From Xenophilus sp. AP218F (GTDB lineage: Bacteria; Pseudomonadota; Gammaproteobacteria; Burkholderiales; Chromobacteriaceae), in contig NJIE01000029.1 of NCBI GenBank assembly GCA_002213445.1, positions 31,079 to 95,078 of the forward strand: a stretch of DNA of 64,000 nucleotides, in the 5' to 3' direction. Below are positions 30,612-40,478 of this stretch, piece after piece. The notes beneath the pieces were generated by a model that was not told where the DNA came from, did no database searches, and saw only the letters and a program-made list of their open reading frames with translations. Position 1 is the stretch's first letter. Every line of letters starts with the position of its first letter. The translations under genes and the position numbers were made by a program.

Positions 30612-31361
30612 TTACAGCACCTTTGCTTCGTTCTTGAGTTTGGCCACCAGCTCGGCTGCGTTGGCCACCTTGATGCCGGCGGAACGCTTGGCCGGCTCGG
30701 CCACTTTCAGCGTTTTCAGGCGCGGCGCGACGTCGACGGCGAGGTCGGCGGGGGTCAGTTTTTCCAGCGGCTTCTTCTTGGCGGCCATGATGTTGGGCAG
30801 CTTGATGAAGCGCGGCTCGTTCAGGCGCAGGTCGGCGGTGATCACCGCCGGCAGGCGCAGCTTGACGGTTTCCAGGCCGCCGTCGATCTCGCGGGTGACT
30901 TCCGCGCTCTCGGCGGACAGCTCGACCTTGGAGGCGAAAGCGCCCTGGCCCCAGCCCAGCAGCGCCGACACCATCTGGCCGGTCTGGTTGGCGTCGTCGT
31001 CGATCGCCTGCTTGCCCAGGATCAGCAGCTGCGGCTGTTCCTTGTCGGCCACCGCCTTCAGGAGCTTGGCCACGGCCAGGGGCTGCAACTCGGCGTCGGT
31101 TTCCACCAGCACGGCGCGGTCCGCGCCCATCGCCAGCGCGGTTCGCAGCGTTTCTTCGCATTGCTTGACGCCCAGCGACACCACCACGATCTCGGTCGCC
31201 TTGCCGGCTTCCTTCAGGCGCACGGCCTCTTCCACCGCGATCTCGTCGAACGGGTTCATCGACATCTTGACGTTGGCGACATCGACGTCAGTGCCGTCGG
31301 CCTTGACGCGGACTTTCACGTTGTAATCCACAACGCGCTTCACAGCGACTAGAACTTTCAT
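30612..31361 (-). CDS. etfB: Electron transfer flavoprotein beta subunit
   Basis: AMP-binding partner of EtfA, 249 residues. The start [19 protein letters not shown] and the signature [19 protein letters not shown] followed by [11 protein letters not shown] are typical. GGAGGAAT precedes ATG 31361. It heads an etfB-etfA unit that points toward the acyl-CoA dehydrogenase gene and diverges from the MaoC gene at 31602. Confidence 0.97.
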   Translation of the reverse strand: MKVLVAVKRVVDYNVKVRVKADGTDVDVANVKMSMNPFDEIAVEEAVRLKEAGKATEIVVVSLGVKQCEETLRTALAMGADRAVLVETDAELQPLAVAKLLKAVADKEQPQLLILGKQAIDDDANQTGQMVSALLGWGQGAFASKVELSAESAEVTREIDGGLETVKLRLPAVITADLRLNEPRFIKLPNIMAAKKKPLEKLTPADLAVDVAPRLKTLKVAEPAKRSAGIKVANAAELVAKLKNEAKVL

Positions 31362-31601
31362 ATTCCTCCAGCAAACTTCTCTGTGGGTTAATCGAACGCG
31401 GAAGGCAGAGGCTGCCGTGCTGCGACTGATTATGCCCGAAGCCTAATTTCAAACGAGCGTTTGGTTGATCAGCGGCCTTGACCGCGTGGCAAAAATGCAA
31501 CTTGCCGACGATAGTACGTCATTTCCCGGCGCTTTGCATTCGACCGCGAAGCTGTCACAATGCGCTGCAGCATTTTCATGTCATATCAACATGGAGCAGC
31601 G

Positions 31602-32018
31602 ATGACCGTCTATTTCGAAGACCTGAAACTGGGCCAAAGCGCCCAGTGCGGCAAAACCATCACCGAGGCCGACGTGCTGCTGTTCGCCGCCGTCAGCGGC
31701 GACAACAACCCGGTGCACCTCGACCAGGCCTACGCCGAAACCACCACCTTCGAAACCCGCGTCGCCCACGGCATGCTCACCGCCAGCCTGATTTCCGGGG
31801 TCATCGGCACCCAGTTGCCGGGCTACGGCACCATCTACCTGTCGCAATCCACCCGCTTCAAGGCGCCGGTGCGCATCGGCGACAACGTGCAAACCAAGGT
31901 GACGGTGGTGGAGCTCATCGAGGGCAAGAACCGCGTCAAACTGGCCACCCGCTGCAGCGTCGGCGACAAGGTGGTGCTGGAAGGCGAATCGCTGGTCTAC
32001 GCGCCGTCGCGCCCGTAA
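31602..32018 (+). CDS. MaoC-family (R)-specific enoyl-CoA hydratase, PhaJ-like
   Basis: Hot-dog-fold hydratase of 138 residues. The hydratase-2 signature is seen: FAAVSGDNNPVHLD with the catalytic Asp/His type pair, then ETRVAHGMLTASLIS. Such enzymes hydrate trans-2-enoyl-CoA to (R)-3-hydroxyacyl-CoA, linking beta-oxidation to PHA synthesis, though no PHA gene is present here. GGAG precedes ATG 31602. It is divergent from etfB and converges with queG, whose end is 4 bp away. Confidence 0.9.
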   Translation: MTVYFEDLKLGQSAQCGKTITEADVLLFAAVSGDNNPVHLDQAYAETTTFETRVAHGMLTASLISGVIGTQLPGYGTIYLSQSTRFKAPVRIGDNVQTKVTVVELIEGKNRVKLATRCSVGDKVVLEGESLVYAPSRP

Positions 32019-32022
32019 GCGC

Positions 32023-33099
32023 TCATTCGGCAAAGCCGTGGCGGGCCAGCGCCCAGCGCACCGGCTCGGCCACCAGTTCATCGGGATGGTCCAGCCTGGC
32101 CCGCAGCGCCGCCACCGTCTCGTCCGTAGTCGGCGCGTTGCCCAGGCCGACCGCCAGATTGGACAGCCATTTGGCGTAGCCTATGCGGTAAATCGGACTG
32201 CCGGCCATGCGCTCTTTGAATTCGGCCTCGCTCCAGGCGAACAGTTCCGTCAGCGCCGCGTCGTCCAGCCCGTGGCGCACGGCGAAATCCGCTTCCGCGC
32301 TATCCACGGCAAAACGATTCCAGGGGCAAGTCAGTTGACAGTCGTCGCAGCCGTAGACGCGGTTGCCGATCAGGGGCCGCATCGCTTCCGGGATGGCGCT
32401 TTTCAGTTCGATGGTGAGATAGGAGATGCAACGGCGGGCGTCCACCGTGTAGGGCTCGACGATGGCTTGCGTCGGACAGATATCGATGCAGCGGGTGCAA
32501 CGCCCGCAGTGGCCGTCTTCCGGCTCGTCGGCGGGCAGCGGCAGATCGGTCAGGATTTCGCCGAGGAAAAACAGCGAGCCCTGCTTCTTGGTCAGCAACA
32601 GCGTGTGCTTGCCGCGCCAGCCAAGGCCTGCCTGCGACGCCAGCGCCACTTCGGCCACCGGCGCGCTGTCGGTGAACACCCGGTAGCCGAAAGCGCCGAT
32701 GGCCGCCTCGATGCGCTCGGCCAGCTTCTGCAGGCGATTGCGCAGCACCTTGTGATAATCGCGCCCCAGCGCGTAGCGCGACAGATAGGCGCGGCTGCCG
32801 TCGGCCAGCACCGCTTCAGGATCGCGTCCGCCCGGCCAGTAATTCATGCGCACCGAAATCACGCTCAGCGTGCCCGGCACCAATTCGGCGGGCTTGACCC
32901 GCAAAGCGCCGTGGCGCGCCATGTAATCCATCTCGCCGTGATAGCCCGCCGCGAGCCAGGCCTCGAGCTTGCGTTCCGCCTCCGGCGGCAGGTTGGCTGG
33001 GCCGACGCGGGCGTCGGCGAACCCCGCTTCGCGCGCCCAGACTTTGATTTGGCGCGACAATTCGGGATAATCCGGTTTTTGCTTAGGATTCTCGGTCAT
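32023..33099 (-). CDS. queG: Epoxyqueuosine reductase QueG
   Basis: Cobalamin-dependent iron-sulfur enzyme that reduces epoxyqueuosine to queuosine in tRNA. The protein has 358 residues. Two 4Fe-4S binding sets are visible: HCGRCTRCIDICPTQAI and GCDDCQLTCPWN. The start [10 protein letters not shown] is at 33099; an upstream in-frame extension reads through the opposite gene. Its ATG shares the tetranucleotide CATG with the start of tsaE on the other strand. No ribosome site is obvious upstream. Confidence 0.96.
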   Translation of the reverse strand: MTENPKQKPDYPELSRQIKVWAREAGFADARVGPANLPPEAERKLEAWLAAGYHGEMDYMARHGALRVKPAELVPGTLSVISVRMNYWPGGRDPEAVLADGSRAYLSRYALGRDYHKVLRNRLQKLAERIEAAIGAFGYRVFTDSAPVAEVALASQAGLGWRGKHTLLLTKKQGSLFFLGEILTDLPLPADEPEDGHCGRCTRCIDICPTQAIVEPYTVDARRCISYLTIELKSAIPEAMRPLIGNRVYGCDDCQLTCPWNRFAVDSAEADFAVRHGLDDAALTELFAWSEAEFKERMAGSPIYRIGYAKWLSNLAVGLGNAPTTDETVAALRARLDHPDELVAEPVRWALARHGFAE

Positions 33100-33592
33100 G
33101 GCGATGGATGATACCAGCGTTGCCGCCGGCAGCCTGCCGGACGAAGCCGCCACCCTGGCCTTGGGCGCGGCCTTCGCGCGCGCCGCGGCGGCCGGCCTTA
33201 CCGTCTACCTGCGCGGCGACCTGGGCGCGGGCAAGACCACCTTCACCCGCGGCCTGCTCACCGCGCTTGGCCATCAGGGCAAAGTGAAAAGCCCCACCTA
33301 TACTCTGGTGGAAAGCTATCCATTTGCTGAATATAGCGTCCATCATTTCGACCTGTATCGCTTCGCCGATCCGGAAGAATGGGAAGACGCCGGCTTCAAC
33401 GAATACTTCGGCCCGCGCAGCCTGTGCCTGGTAGAGTGGCCGCAGCAGGCAGCCGGCTTATTGCCCGCCGCCGACATCGAGCTGGAACTTGCCGTCGACG
33501 GCAATGGTCGCAGCTATCGTTTCCATGCCAACACCGCAACCGGACAGTCATGCCTGATTCGACTATCGACCCCTTCCGCCGCAAGCTGCTAG
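33098..33592 (+). CDS. tsaE: tRNA t6A biosynthesis ATPase TsaE
   Basis: P-loop ATPase that supports TsaBD in making N6-threonylcarbamoyladenosine at tRNA position 37. The protein has 164 residues. Walker A is GDLGAGKTT (40-48), followed by [18 protein letters not shown] and a conserved EW in [12 protein letters not shown] nine bases before ATG 33098 favours it over ATG 33104; that ribosome site lies inside queG. Its 3' end overlaps amiC by 43 bp in another frame. The tsaE-amiC order is conserved in proteobacteria. Confidence 0.95.
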   Translation: MAMDDTSVAAGSLPDEAATLALGAAFARAAAAGLTVYLRGDLGAGKTTFTRGLLTALGHQGKVKSPTYTLVESYPFAEYSVHHFDLYRFADPEEWEDAGFNEYFGPRSLCLVEWPQQAAGLLPAADIELELAVDGNGRSYRFHANTATGQSCLIRLSTPSAASC

Positions 33593-34791
33593 GCGCGGCC
33601 GCGGCCACCTTCCTGCTGAGCGTCAGCCGGGCGGGCTTTGCCGCCGGCGGCCAGATCGTCGCCCTGCGCATCTGGCCGTCGTCCACCTATACCCGCATCA
33701 CGCTGGAGGCGAGCAGCGCCATCCAGTTCAAGCAGTTCATCCTGCCCAACCCCAACCGGCTGGTCATCGACCTGCAGGGCGTCCAGCTCAACGGCGTGCT
33801 CAAGGATATCGGCGGCCAGATCAGCGACGCCGACCCCTATATCGCCACCGCTCGCGCCGGCCAGTTCGACCCGGATACCGTGCGGCTGGTGCTGGAACTG
33901 AAGGCCGACGTCAAGCCCCAGGCCTTCACCCTCGCCCCGGTGGCGGAGTACAAACATCGGCTGGTGGTGGACCTGTACCCGGCCAGCGGCCAGCAGGACG
34001 ACCCGCTGCTGGCGCTGCTGCAGGACTACAACAAGGGCAAGCTGGAACAGCCCGCGCCGCAGATCAAGCCCAAGCCCGCCGGCAAGAACCGCCAGATCCT
34101 GGTGATGATAGACCCCGGCCACGGCGGAGAAGACCCCGGCGCGGTAGGCCTGACCGGCACCCGCGAAAAAGACGTGGTGCTGAAGATAGGCCACCAGCTC
34201 AAGCAGATGATAGACGCCGAGCCCAACATGAAGGCCTACATGACGCGCAGCGACGACGTCTTCATCCCGCTGGGCGTGCGCGTGGCCAAGGCGCGCAAGC
34301 TCAACGCCGACTTGTTCGTCTCCATCCACGCCGACGCCGCGCCCAACCGCGCAGCGCGCGGCTCCTCGGTATTCGCGCTGTCAGAAAAAGGCGCGACCAG
34401 CGCCTTCGCCAAGGCGCTGGCGCAAACCCAGAACGACTCCGACCTGATAGGCGGCGTCAAGATCGGCAGCAAGGATAAATACCTGGCCCACACCCTGCTG
34501 GATCTGACCCAGACCGCCACCATCAACGACAGCCTGAAACTGGGCAAGAGCGTGCTCGGGCAGATGGGCGGCCTCAACAAGCTGCACAAGAACGCGGTGG
34601 AGCAAGCCGGCTTCGCCGTGCTCAAAGCGCCGGACATTCCGTCCATCCTGGTGGAAACCGCCTTCATTTCCAATCCGGACGAAGAGCAGCGTTTGCTGAC
34701 CAGCGACTTCCAGCAGCAGATGGCCGGCGCCATCCTTAGCGGCGTGAAGAACTACTTCGCGCACGGCGCGGCGCTGGCTGCCCGCGCCTGA
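33550..34791 (+). CDS. amiC: N-acetylmuramoyl-L-alanine amidase AmiC
   Basis: Periplasmic zinc amidase that splits septal peptidoglycan during daughter-cell separation. The protein has 413 residues. The N-terminus [17 protein letters not shown] is Tat-like (twin Arg then hydrophobic). An AMIN domain (about 33-140) binds peptidoglycan or the septum, and an Amidase_3 domain follows with zinc ligands in [19 protein letters not shown] and the catalytic Glu in [13 protein letters not shown]. The ribosome site is weak, consistent with coupling to tsaE, which it overlaps. Confidence 0.95.
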   Translation: MPDSTIDPFRRKLLGAAAATFLLSVSRAGFAAGGQIVALRIWPSSTYTRITLEASSAIQFKQFILPNPNRLVIDLQGVQLNGVLKDIGGQISDADPYIATARAGQFDPDTVRLVLELKADVKPQAFTLAPVAEYKHRLVVDLYPASGQQDDPLLALLQDYNKGKLEQPAPQIKPKPAGKNRQILVMIDPGHGGEDPGAVGLTGTREKDVVLKIGHQLKQMIDAEPNMKAYMTRSDDVFIPLGVRVAKARKLNADLFVSIHADAAPNRAARGSSVFALSEKGATSAFAKALAQTQNDSDLIGGVKIGSKDKYLAHTLLDLTQTATINDSLKLGKSVLGQMGGLNKLHKNAVEQAGFAVLKAPDIPSILVETAFISNPDEEQRLLTSDFQQQMAGAILSGVKNYFAHGAALAARA

Positions 34792-34805
34792 CGGCTTGCG
34801 CGCAT

Positions 34806-34845
34806 GAAAAAACACCGCCAGGCAATGCCTGGCGGTGTTTTTTTT
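34806..34845. terminator. Bidirectional terminator between amiC and yacG
   Basis: AAACACCGCCAGGC/GCCTGGCGGTGTTT with a 3-nt loop has T runs on both strands and separates convergent genes. Confidence 0.92.
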
Positions 34846-34858
34846 GACGATGAGACGA

Positions 34859-35053
34859 TCAGCGCTGCGGATCGCCGTTTTCGCTGCTGGGGCTTTCCTC
34901 GGACGCCGGCACGCGGTAGTTCTCGCTGGCCCACTGCCCCAGGTCGATCAGGCGGCAGCGTTCGCTGCAAAACGGACGATAGCGGCTTTGCGGCTCCCAG
35001 CGCACTTCCTTGCGACAGGTCGGGCAGGCCACGATGCGGACAGAATCAGGCAT
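34859..35053 (-). CDS. yacG: DNA gyrase inhibitor / zinc-finger protein YacG
   Basis: Small zinc protein of 64 residues that binds GyrB and inhibits gyrase in E. coli. The treble-clef four-cysteine site CPTCRKEV...[10 protein letters not shown] is complete, followed by [14 protein letters not shown] short acidic tail ends the protein. It starts 6 bp after zapD, last in the pilB-to-yacG run. Confidence 0.95.
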   Translation of the reverse strand: MPDSVRIVACPTCRKEVRWEPQSRYRPFCSERCRLIDLGQWASENYRVPASEESPSSENGDPQR

Positions 35054-35059
35054 GAATAC

Positions 35060-35818
35060 TCAAAACTTGCAGTTGGTCAGATGAAACTCGACATCGTCCT
35101 CCACCTGGCGCGGCCGCGCCTCGCCGGTGACGGCGCTGATGAAGCGGATGTTAAGAGCGTACTTGTTGGCGGACAGCTCGGGCAGCAGCTTGAGGTTGTC
35201 GTCGTAGGCGACGCGGATCAGCTGCACCACCTTGCCGCCCGACATCTGCTGGAACGCGCCCTTGCGCGCCACGTAATGGTGGGTTTTGCCGCTGTCGCGC
35301 AGCAGGCGCAACAGGATGTCGGCGGCTTCGGCCGTCGGCATCAGGGGCGAAGACCAGCGCAGCAGGTCCTGGCGGCGTTCTTCGGCCGGCTTCTGCTGCC
35401 ACAAATGGTAGGACGGCAGATCGAACTGGCAGGTGCCGCCCGGAATGCCGGCGCGCTGCTTGATCGCCATCAGCCACTCGTTCTCGCGCAAGTGCTGGCC
35501 GAACTTGCCGGTCAGGGCCAGCAGCTTGCCGGACGTGCGCTCGATCTCTTCCAGAATGCCCTCCAGCGAGGCTTCCGCCACGTTGGGATTCTCGCGCAAG
35601 GCCTCCAGAACCTGTTTCTGCCGCTCCAGTTCCTGCAGCAGATCGGCCTTGAGGTCGGCCCGCGAGGCCGTCTCCATCAGTTCGAACAGGACCAGCAGGG
35701 CGGAGTGATGATCGTAGGGGTGATCCTTGCCGATGAAATAGGCAAGACGCCCGTACAGATACTCCAGACGGAGCATGATCCGGGTTCGTTCGGTGACTGG
35801 AAATTCGAAACTGATCAC
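35060..35818 (-). CDS. zapD: Cell division protein ZapD
   Basis: FtsZ-bundling protein (YacF/DUF1342), 252 residues, soluble and mostly helical at the N-terminus. Family patterns FEFPVTERTRIMLRLEYL and HYVARKGAFQQM are seen. The start is GTG 35818, 6 bp past coaE. ZapD stabilises Z-rings at midcell in E. coli. Its place between coaE and yacG is conserved. Confidence 0.95.
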   Translation of the reverse strand: MISFEFPVTERTRIMLRLEYLYGRLAYFIGKDHPYDHHSALLVLFELMETASRADLKADLLQELERQKQVLEALRENPNVAEASLEGILEEIERTSGKLLALTGKFGQHLRENEWLMAIKQRAGIPGGTCQFDLPSYHLWQQKPAEERRQDLLRWSSPLMPTAEAADILLRLLRDSGKTHHYVARKGAFQQMSGGKVVQLIRVAYDDNLKLLPELSANKYALNIRFISAVTGEARPRQVEDDVEFHLTNCKF

Positions 35819-35824
35819 AGCACG

Positions 35825-36466
35825 TCAGCCCTTCTGCACGGCGGATAAGCCGCTTAACGGTGTATTGACAAGATTCGCAAGATAATAACCGTGTTTGGCA
35901 TCAACTTGAAGCATCAATTCTCCCAAGCCGCCATTATTATCGATCACGTCGTCGGCCAGGCCGCGCCGCCGCTCTCGCGGCAGCTGCGCCGCCATGATGG
36001 CGCGCACCGCCGCCTCGTCCAGACCGCTGCGGCTCATCACCCGCTGCAGCTGCGTCTGCTCGCTGCAATCCACTACCAGGGTGCGGTCGAGCAAAGGCAG
36101 GTAACGGCTGCTTTCAAACAGCAGCGGCACTACCAGCATGGCATACGGCGCGTCCGCCTGCCGCAACTGGCGGCGGCTTTCGTCAAAAATCAAGGGGTGC
36201 AGGATGGCTTCCAGCCGCTGGCGGCTGGCGGGGTCGGCAAACACCTTGCGCCGCATCGCGGCGCGATCGAGCGCGCCGTCCGGCGTCGCCGCCTCGCCGC
36301 CGAACGCCGCCACGATGTCGGGCATCGCCGCGCCGCCCGGGCCCGTCAATTGATGGGCGATCAAATCGGTGTCCACCACCGCCGCGCCCAGCTCGGCGAA
36401 GCGCTCGGAGGCGGCGCTCTTGCCCGACCCGATCCCTCCGGTCAAACCTACTACTTTAATAGCCAT
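35825..36466 (-). CDS. coaE: Dephospho-CoA kinase
   Basis: Catalyses the last step of CoA synthesis, phosphorylating the 3'-OH of dephospho-CoA. The protein has 213 residues with P-loop GGIGSGKS (10-17), DTDLIAHQLTGPGG and HPLIF, all family signatures. ATG 36466 overlaps the end of pilD by 11 bp, indicating co-translation in the pil run. Confidence 0.97.
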   Translation of the reverse strand: MAIKVVGLTGGIGSGKSAASERFAELGAAVVDTDLIAHQLTGPGGAAMPDIVAAFGGEAATPDGALDRAAMRRKVFADPASRQRLEAILHPLIFDESRRQLRQADAPYAMLVVPLLFESSRYLPLLDRTLVVDCSEQTQLQRVMSRSGLDEAAVRAIMAAQLPRERRRGLADDVIDNNGGLGELMLQVDAKHGYYLANLVNTPLSGLSAVQKG

Positions 36467-37337
36467 GCAAATACCAACTCACGATCTCAGGCCCCCACAA
36501 CAAGGCGATCCAGCCGGCCGCCGCCAGATAGGGGCCGAAGGGCAGCGGCTGGCCGCGTCCCAGCCGGGCCAGCATCAGCAAGACGATGCCCGCCAACGCG
36601 CCGACCAGCGACGACAACAAGATAATCAACGGCAGCATCTGCCAGCCCAGCCACGCGCCGAGCGCGGCCAGCAGCTTGAAATCGCCGTAACCCATGCCCT
36701 CCTTGCCGGTGGCGAGCTTGAACAGGTGGAACACCAGCCACAGGCTCAGGTAGCCGGCTGCCGCGCCGACAACGGCGTCGGCCAAGGGGACGACGCCGCT
36801 CCAGAGATTGAACAACAGGCCGGCCCACAGCAAAGGCAAGGTCAGGCTGTCGGGCAGCAGCTGGGTATCCGCGTCGATGAACGCCAGCGCCAGCAGAACG
36901 GCGGTCAGCAGCAGATAGCCGCCCAGTTGCCACGACCAGCCAAAGCGCCAGGCCAGAAACGCGAACAATGCGCCGCACAGCAGCTCCACCAGCGGATAAC
37001 GCGGACTGATGGCGACGCCGCAGCCGCCGCAGCGGCCGCGCAAAGCCAGATAACTGAACAACGGGATATTCTGCCAGGCGCGCACCGGCGCGGCGCAGGC
37101 CGGGCAATGCGAGCCCGGCGTCATCAGGTTGTAAGCCGGCAGCGGCTCAAGCGGTACGGCCTGGCCGTTCTGCGCCAGGAAATCGGCGCACTCCCGCCGC
37201 CATTCCCTCTCCAGCATCTTGGGCAGGCGATGGATCACAACGTTCAGAAAACTGCCCACCAGCAAACCGAACACCAGCATCACGCCCAGCAGCCACTCCT
37301 TGCGGCTGAGCATCAGCCAGGCAAAATCGTCAAGCAT
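36456..37337 (-). CDS. pilD: Prepilin peptidase / N-methyltransferase PilD
   Basis: Inner-membrane aspartyl protease that cleaves leaders of type IV prepilins and Gsp pseudopilins and methylates the new N-terminus. The protein has 293 residues. The N-terminal cytoplasmic domain carries the zinc tetracysteine (CPAC...CGGC). Catalytic Asp motifs are FIDADTQLLPD and GMGYGDFKLL (GxGD). About eight hydrophobic segments follow. The start ATG shares its A with the pilC stop. It should serve the gspG-K products encoded in this window. Confidence 0.97.
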   Translation of the reverse strand: MLDDFAWLMLSRKEWLLGVMLVFGLLVGSFLNVVIHRLPKMLEREWRRECADFLAQNGQAVPLEPLPAYNLMTPGSHCPACAAPVRAWQNIPLFSYLALRGRCGGCGVAISPRYPLVELLCGALFAFLAWRFGWSWQLGGYLLLTAVLLALAFIDADTQLLPDSLTLPLLWAGLLFNLWSGVVPLADAVVGAAAGYLSLWLVFHLFKLATGKEGMGYGDFKLLAALGAWLGWQMLPLIILLSSLVGALAGIVLLMLARLGRGQPLPFGPYLAAAGWIALLWGPEIVSWYLHGY

Positions 37338-38560
37338 CAGCCCACCACCTGTCCCATCTTGAAAATCGGCAGGTACATGGCGATGACCAAGCCGCCGATC
37401 AGCACCCCCAGAATCACCATGATCGCCGGCTCCAGCAAGCTGGACAACGAGGCGACGGCATTATCCACTTCTTCTTCGTAAAAGTCCGCCACCTTGTCCA
37501 GCATCTGGTCAAGCGAGCCGGATTCCTCGCCGATAGACGTCATCTGCAACACCATATTGGGGAACAGATCGGTGCGTTGCATCGAATAGCTGAGGCTGGA
37601 GCCGGTATTGACGTCGGACTGGATGCGCCGCGTGGCGTCGGCGTAAACCTGATTGCCCGAGGCTCCGCCCACCGAGTCCAGCGCCTCCACCAGCGGCACC
37701 CCGGCGGCGAACAGGGTGGAGAGCGTGCGCGCCCAGCGCGCGATGGTGGCCTTGCGGATGATGTCGCCCACCACCGGCAGGCGCAAGAGGACGCGGTCGA
37801 ACTGTTCCTGCATTTTCGGCGTGCGCTTGAAAGCGTAAAAGAAAGAAAACAGGCCGCCGAAGATGGTGCCGAAGATCAGCCACCAGTAATGGACGAACTG
37901 GTCGGACAGCCAGATCACGAACAGGGTGGGAGCCGGCAGGTTGGCGCCGAAGCTGGAGAAGAGGTCCTTGAACGCCGGAATCACGTAAATCATGATCACC
38001 GCGGTGATGACGAAAGCGGTGGCGACGATCGCGGAGGGGTAGATCAGCGCCGACTTGATCTTGGCCTTGATGGCCATGACCTTTTCCTTGTAGGTGGCCA
38101 GCTTGTCCAGCAAGGCGTCCAGCACGCCGCCGGTTTCGCCCGCCGCGATGATGTTGCAAAACAGCTTGTCGAAATACAGCGGCCGCTTGCGGAAGGCCTC
38201 TGCCAGCGACAAGCCGGTCTCCACATCCGCCCTCACCTCCAGCAGCATGCGCGTCACCGCCGGATTGCTATGCCCCTTGGCTGCGATGTCGAAGGCCTGC
38301 AGCAAGGGCACCCCCGCCCGCATCATGGTGGAGAGCTGGCGGGTGAACAGCGTGATGTCCTTGTCGGTGATCTTCTTGCCGAAACCGCTGCGGCGACGCT
38401 TGATCTTGATGACGTTGATGCCCTGCCGCCGCAACTGGGTCTTGGCCACGGTTTCGGATTCGGCGCGCAACTCGCCGCGCATCACCTTGCCGGTCCGGTC
38501 CTTGCCCTCCCACTCCCAGATAAAACCCGGGCTTGCCTTTTTGCTTATCGCGGTCGCCAT
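37337..38560 (-). CDS. pilC: Type IV pilus inner-membrane platform protein PilC
   Basis: GspF-family platform protein for pilus assembly (PilG in Neisseria), 407 residues. Two T2SSF domains are visible (LFTRQLSTMMRAGVPLLQAF and LRLPVVGDIIRKATIARWART), with hydrophobic segments near 170-200, 215-245 and 375-400. AGGTGAGG precedes ATG 38560. It follows pilB at 42 bp and abuts pilD. Confidence 0.97.
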   Translation of the reverse strand: MATAISKKASPGFIWEWEGKDRTGKVMRGELRAESETVAKTQLRRQGINVIKIKRRRSGFGKKITDKDITLFTRQLSTMMRAGVPLLQAFDIAAKGHSNPAVTRMLLEVRADVETGLSLAEAFRKRPLYFDKLFCNIIAAGETGGVLDALLDKLATYKEKVMAIKAKIKSALIYPSAIVATAFVITAVIMIYVIPAFKDLFSSFGANLPAPTLFVIWLSDQFVHYWWLIFGTIFGGLFSFFYAFKRTPKMQEQFDRVLLRLPVVGDIIRKATIARWARTLSTLFAAGVPLVEALDSVGGASGNQVYADATRRIQSDVNTGSSLSYSMQRTDLFPNMVLQMTSIGEESGSLDQMLDKVADFYEEEVDNAVASLSSLLEPAIMVILGVLIGGLVIAMYLPIFKMGQVVG

Positions 38561-38602
38561 GCCTCACCTGCTGCGTGTTTGTCCACAGTCCGTTTCCGTC
38601 GC

Positions 38603-40309
38603 TTAGTCGTTGGTTACCGCCACCACCTCGGCCAGCGAGGTGACGCCGCTCTTGACCTTGAGCAGCCCGGCATGGCGCAAATCCACCATGCCCTCCTCCC
38701 GCGCCAGGTCGGCGATATCCACCGCCGTGCCGTTCTTCATGATCAACCGGGTCATCGCCTCGGTGATCGGCATCAGTTCGTACAAGCCGGTCCGGCCGCG
38801 ATAACCGCTTTGCCGGCACTCGTCGCAGCCTACCGGGCCGTACGGCTGCCAACTGCCGTCCAGCTCTTCGGGCCGGAAGCCCGCGCGCAACAAGGCCTCC
38901 TGCGGAATATCCAGCGGCTTCTTGCAGTGCGAACACAAACGCCGCGCCAGCCGCTGCGCCATGATCAGCAATACCGAGCTGGCGATATTGAACGGCGCGA
39001 CGCCCATATTCAGCAAGCGGGTCAGCGTGGCCGGCGCGTTGTTGGTATGCAGCGTGGAAAACACCATATGGCCGGTCTGGGCCGCCTTGATGGCGATATC
39101 GGCGGTATCGAAATCACGGATTTCGCCCACCATGATCACGTCCGGGTCCTGCCGCAAGAAGGCTTTCAACGCCGAAGCGAATGTCAGCCCCGCCCTTTCG
39201 TTGACATTGACCTGGTTGATGCCCGGCAGGTTGATTTCCACCGGGTCTTCCGCTGTCGAAATATTGATGTCCGGCTTGTTCAGGATGTTCAGGCAGGTAT
39301 ACAGCGATACCGTCTTGCCGCTGCCGGTAGGCCCGGTCACCAGCACCATGCCGTAAGGACGGGCGATGCAGTCCAGCAACAAGCGCTTTTGCTCCGCTTC
39401 GAAACCCAGTTGCTCGATATCCAGCGACGCGGCCGAGGAGTCGAGAATACGCATCACGATTTTCTCGCCGAACAAGGTCGGCAAGGTGCTGACCCGGAAA
39501 TCGATGGCGCGAGTCTTGGAAATCACCAGCTTCATCCGGCCATCCTGCGGCACGCGCTTTTCCGAGATATCCAGCCGCGAGATCACCTTGATGCGCGACG
39601 CGATTTTTTCCTTGAGCATCAACGGCGGCTGGGAAATTTCCTTCAACTCGCCGTCCACCCGGTAACGGATGCGGTAAAACTTTTCGTATGGCTCGAAGTG
39701 GATATCGGACGCGCCGCCGTTGATCGCATCCAGCAGCACCTTGTGGATGAACTTGACCACCGGCGCGTCATCCACCTCCACCTGCGGTCCGGCGTCCGGT
39801 TGCGCGTCGGGGTCGGCAAACTCCAGGTCGCCAAAATCCTCGTTTTCCAGCTCTTTCAAGGCGGAGCCGGAGTCGTCCTTGTACTTGCCGAGCAGCTTGC
39901 CGAGCTTGTCGTCCTCCACCACGACGATTTCCACAGACAGGCCCGTCTTGAAGGTGATGGCGTGATAAGCGGAAGTCTGGGTGGGGTCGGAGGTGCCGAT
40001 GTAGAGCTTGTTGCCGCGCTTGAGCAAGGGCAGCAGACGACGGCTGGCGATCAGCTCGTCATCGACCATGCCCTTGGGCAGTTGCTCCGCGTCGATGGCG
40101 TGCATATCCAGCAAAGGGTAGCCGAACGTGCGCGAAGCGAACACGGCGATATCCAGCGCGCTCATCTTCTTGCTGAGGATCAGTTGCTCCACGAAGCTGA
40201 TATGCGAAGTGCCCGCCTGCCGCAAGATGGCGTCGGCATCCTGTTGCAACAGCACGTTGTGCTGCACCAGCGCCCGTCCCAATCCCGAAATGCCTGCAGA
40301 AGCTTCCAT
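38603..40309 (-). CDS. pilB: Type IV pilus assembly ATPase PilB
   Basis: Extension ATPase (PilF in Neisseria) that drives pilus growth, 568 residues. An N-terminal GspE_N/MshEN domain precedes Walker A GPTGSGKT, the Walker B region RQDPDVIMVGEIRD, His box GHMVFSTLHTNN and zinc tetracysteine (CSHC...CDEC). A TTG at 40315 is in frame, but ATG 40309 is the more likely start; the ribosome site is weak. Absence of pilT or pilin genes here means these lie elsewhere. Confidence 0.96.
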   Translation of the reverse strand: MEASAGISGLGRALVQHNVLLQQDADAILRQAGTSHISFVEQLILSKKMSALDIAVFASRTFGYPLLDMHAIDAEQLPKGMVDDELIASRRLLPLLKRGNKLYIGTSDPTQTSAYHAITFKTGLSVEIVVVEDDKLGKLLGKYKDDSGSALKELENEDFGDLEFADPDAQPDAGPQVEVDDAPVVKFIHKVLLDAINGGASDIHFEPYEKFYRIRYRVDGELKEISQPPLMLKEKIASRIKVISRLDISEKRVPQDGRMKLVISKTRAIDFRVSTLPTLFGEKIVMRILDSSAASLDIEQLGFEAEQKRLLLDCIARPYGMVLVTGPTGSGKTVSLYTCLNILNKPDINISTAEDPVEINLPGINQVNVNERAGLTFASALKAFLRQDPDVIMVGEIRDFDTADIAIKAAQTGHMVFSTLHTNNAPATLTRLLNMGVAPFNIASSVLLIMAQRLARRLCSHCKKPLDIPQEALLRAGFRPEELDGSWQPYGPVGCDECRQSGYRGRTGLYELMPITEAMTRLIMKNGTAVDIADLAREEGMVDLRHAGLLKVKSGVTSLAEVVAVTND

Positions 40310-40430
40310 AGCCAAGTGGACTCACGATTCAAAGTTTGAATGGCCGGCCTGCGCCGTGCCGTTTCCGCATTATATGCAAAATACCCGTTCTGATTACGGT
40401 TTTATCCCGCATTAGCCGTGCCAGCCAATA

Positions 40431-40455
40431 AAAAAGGACTGCCGAAGCAGTCCTT
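40431..40455 (-). terminator. Terminator of the porin gene
   Basis: AAGGACTGC/GCAGTCCTT with a 4-nt loop is followed by six T on the minus strand. Confidence 0.88.
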
Positions 40456-40478
40456 GCGCCGCATGTAGGCGGAATGGA

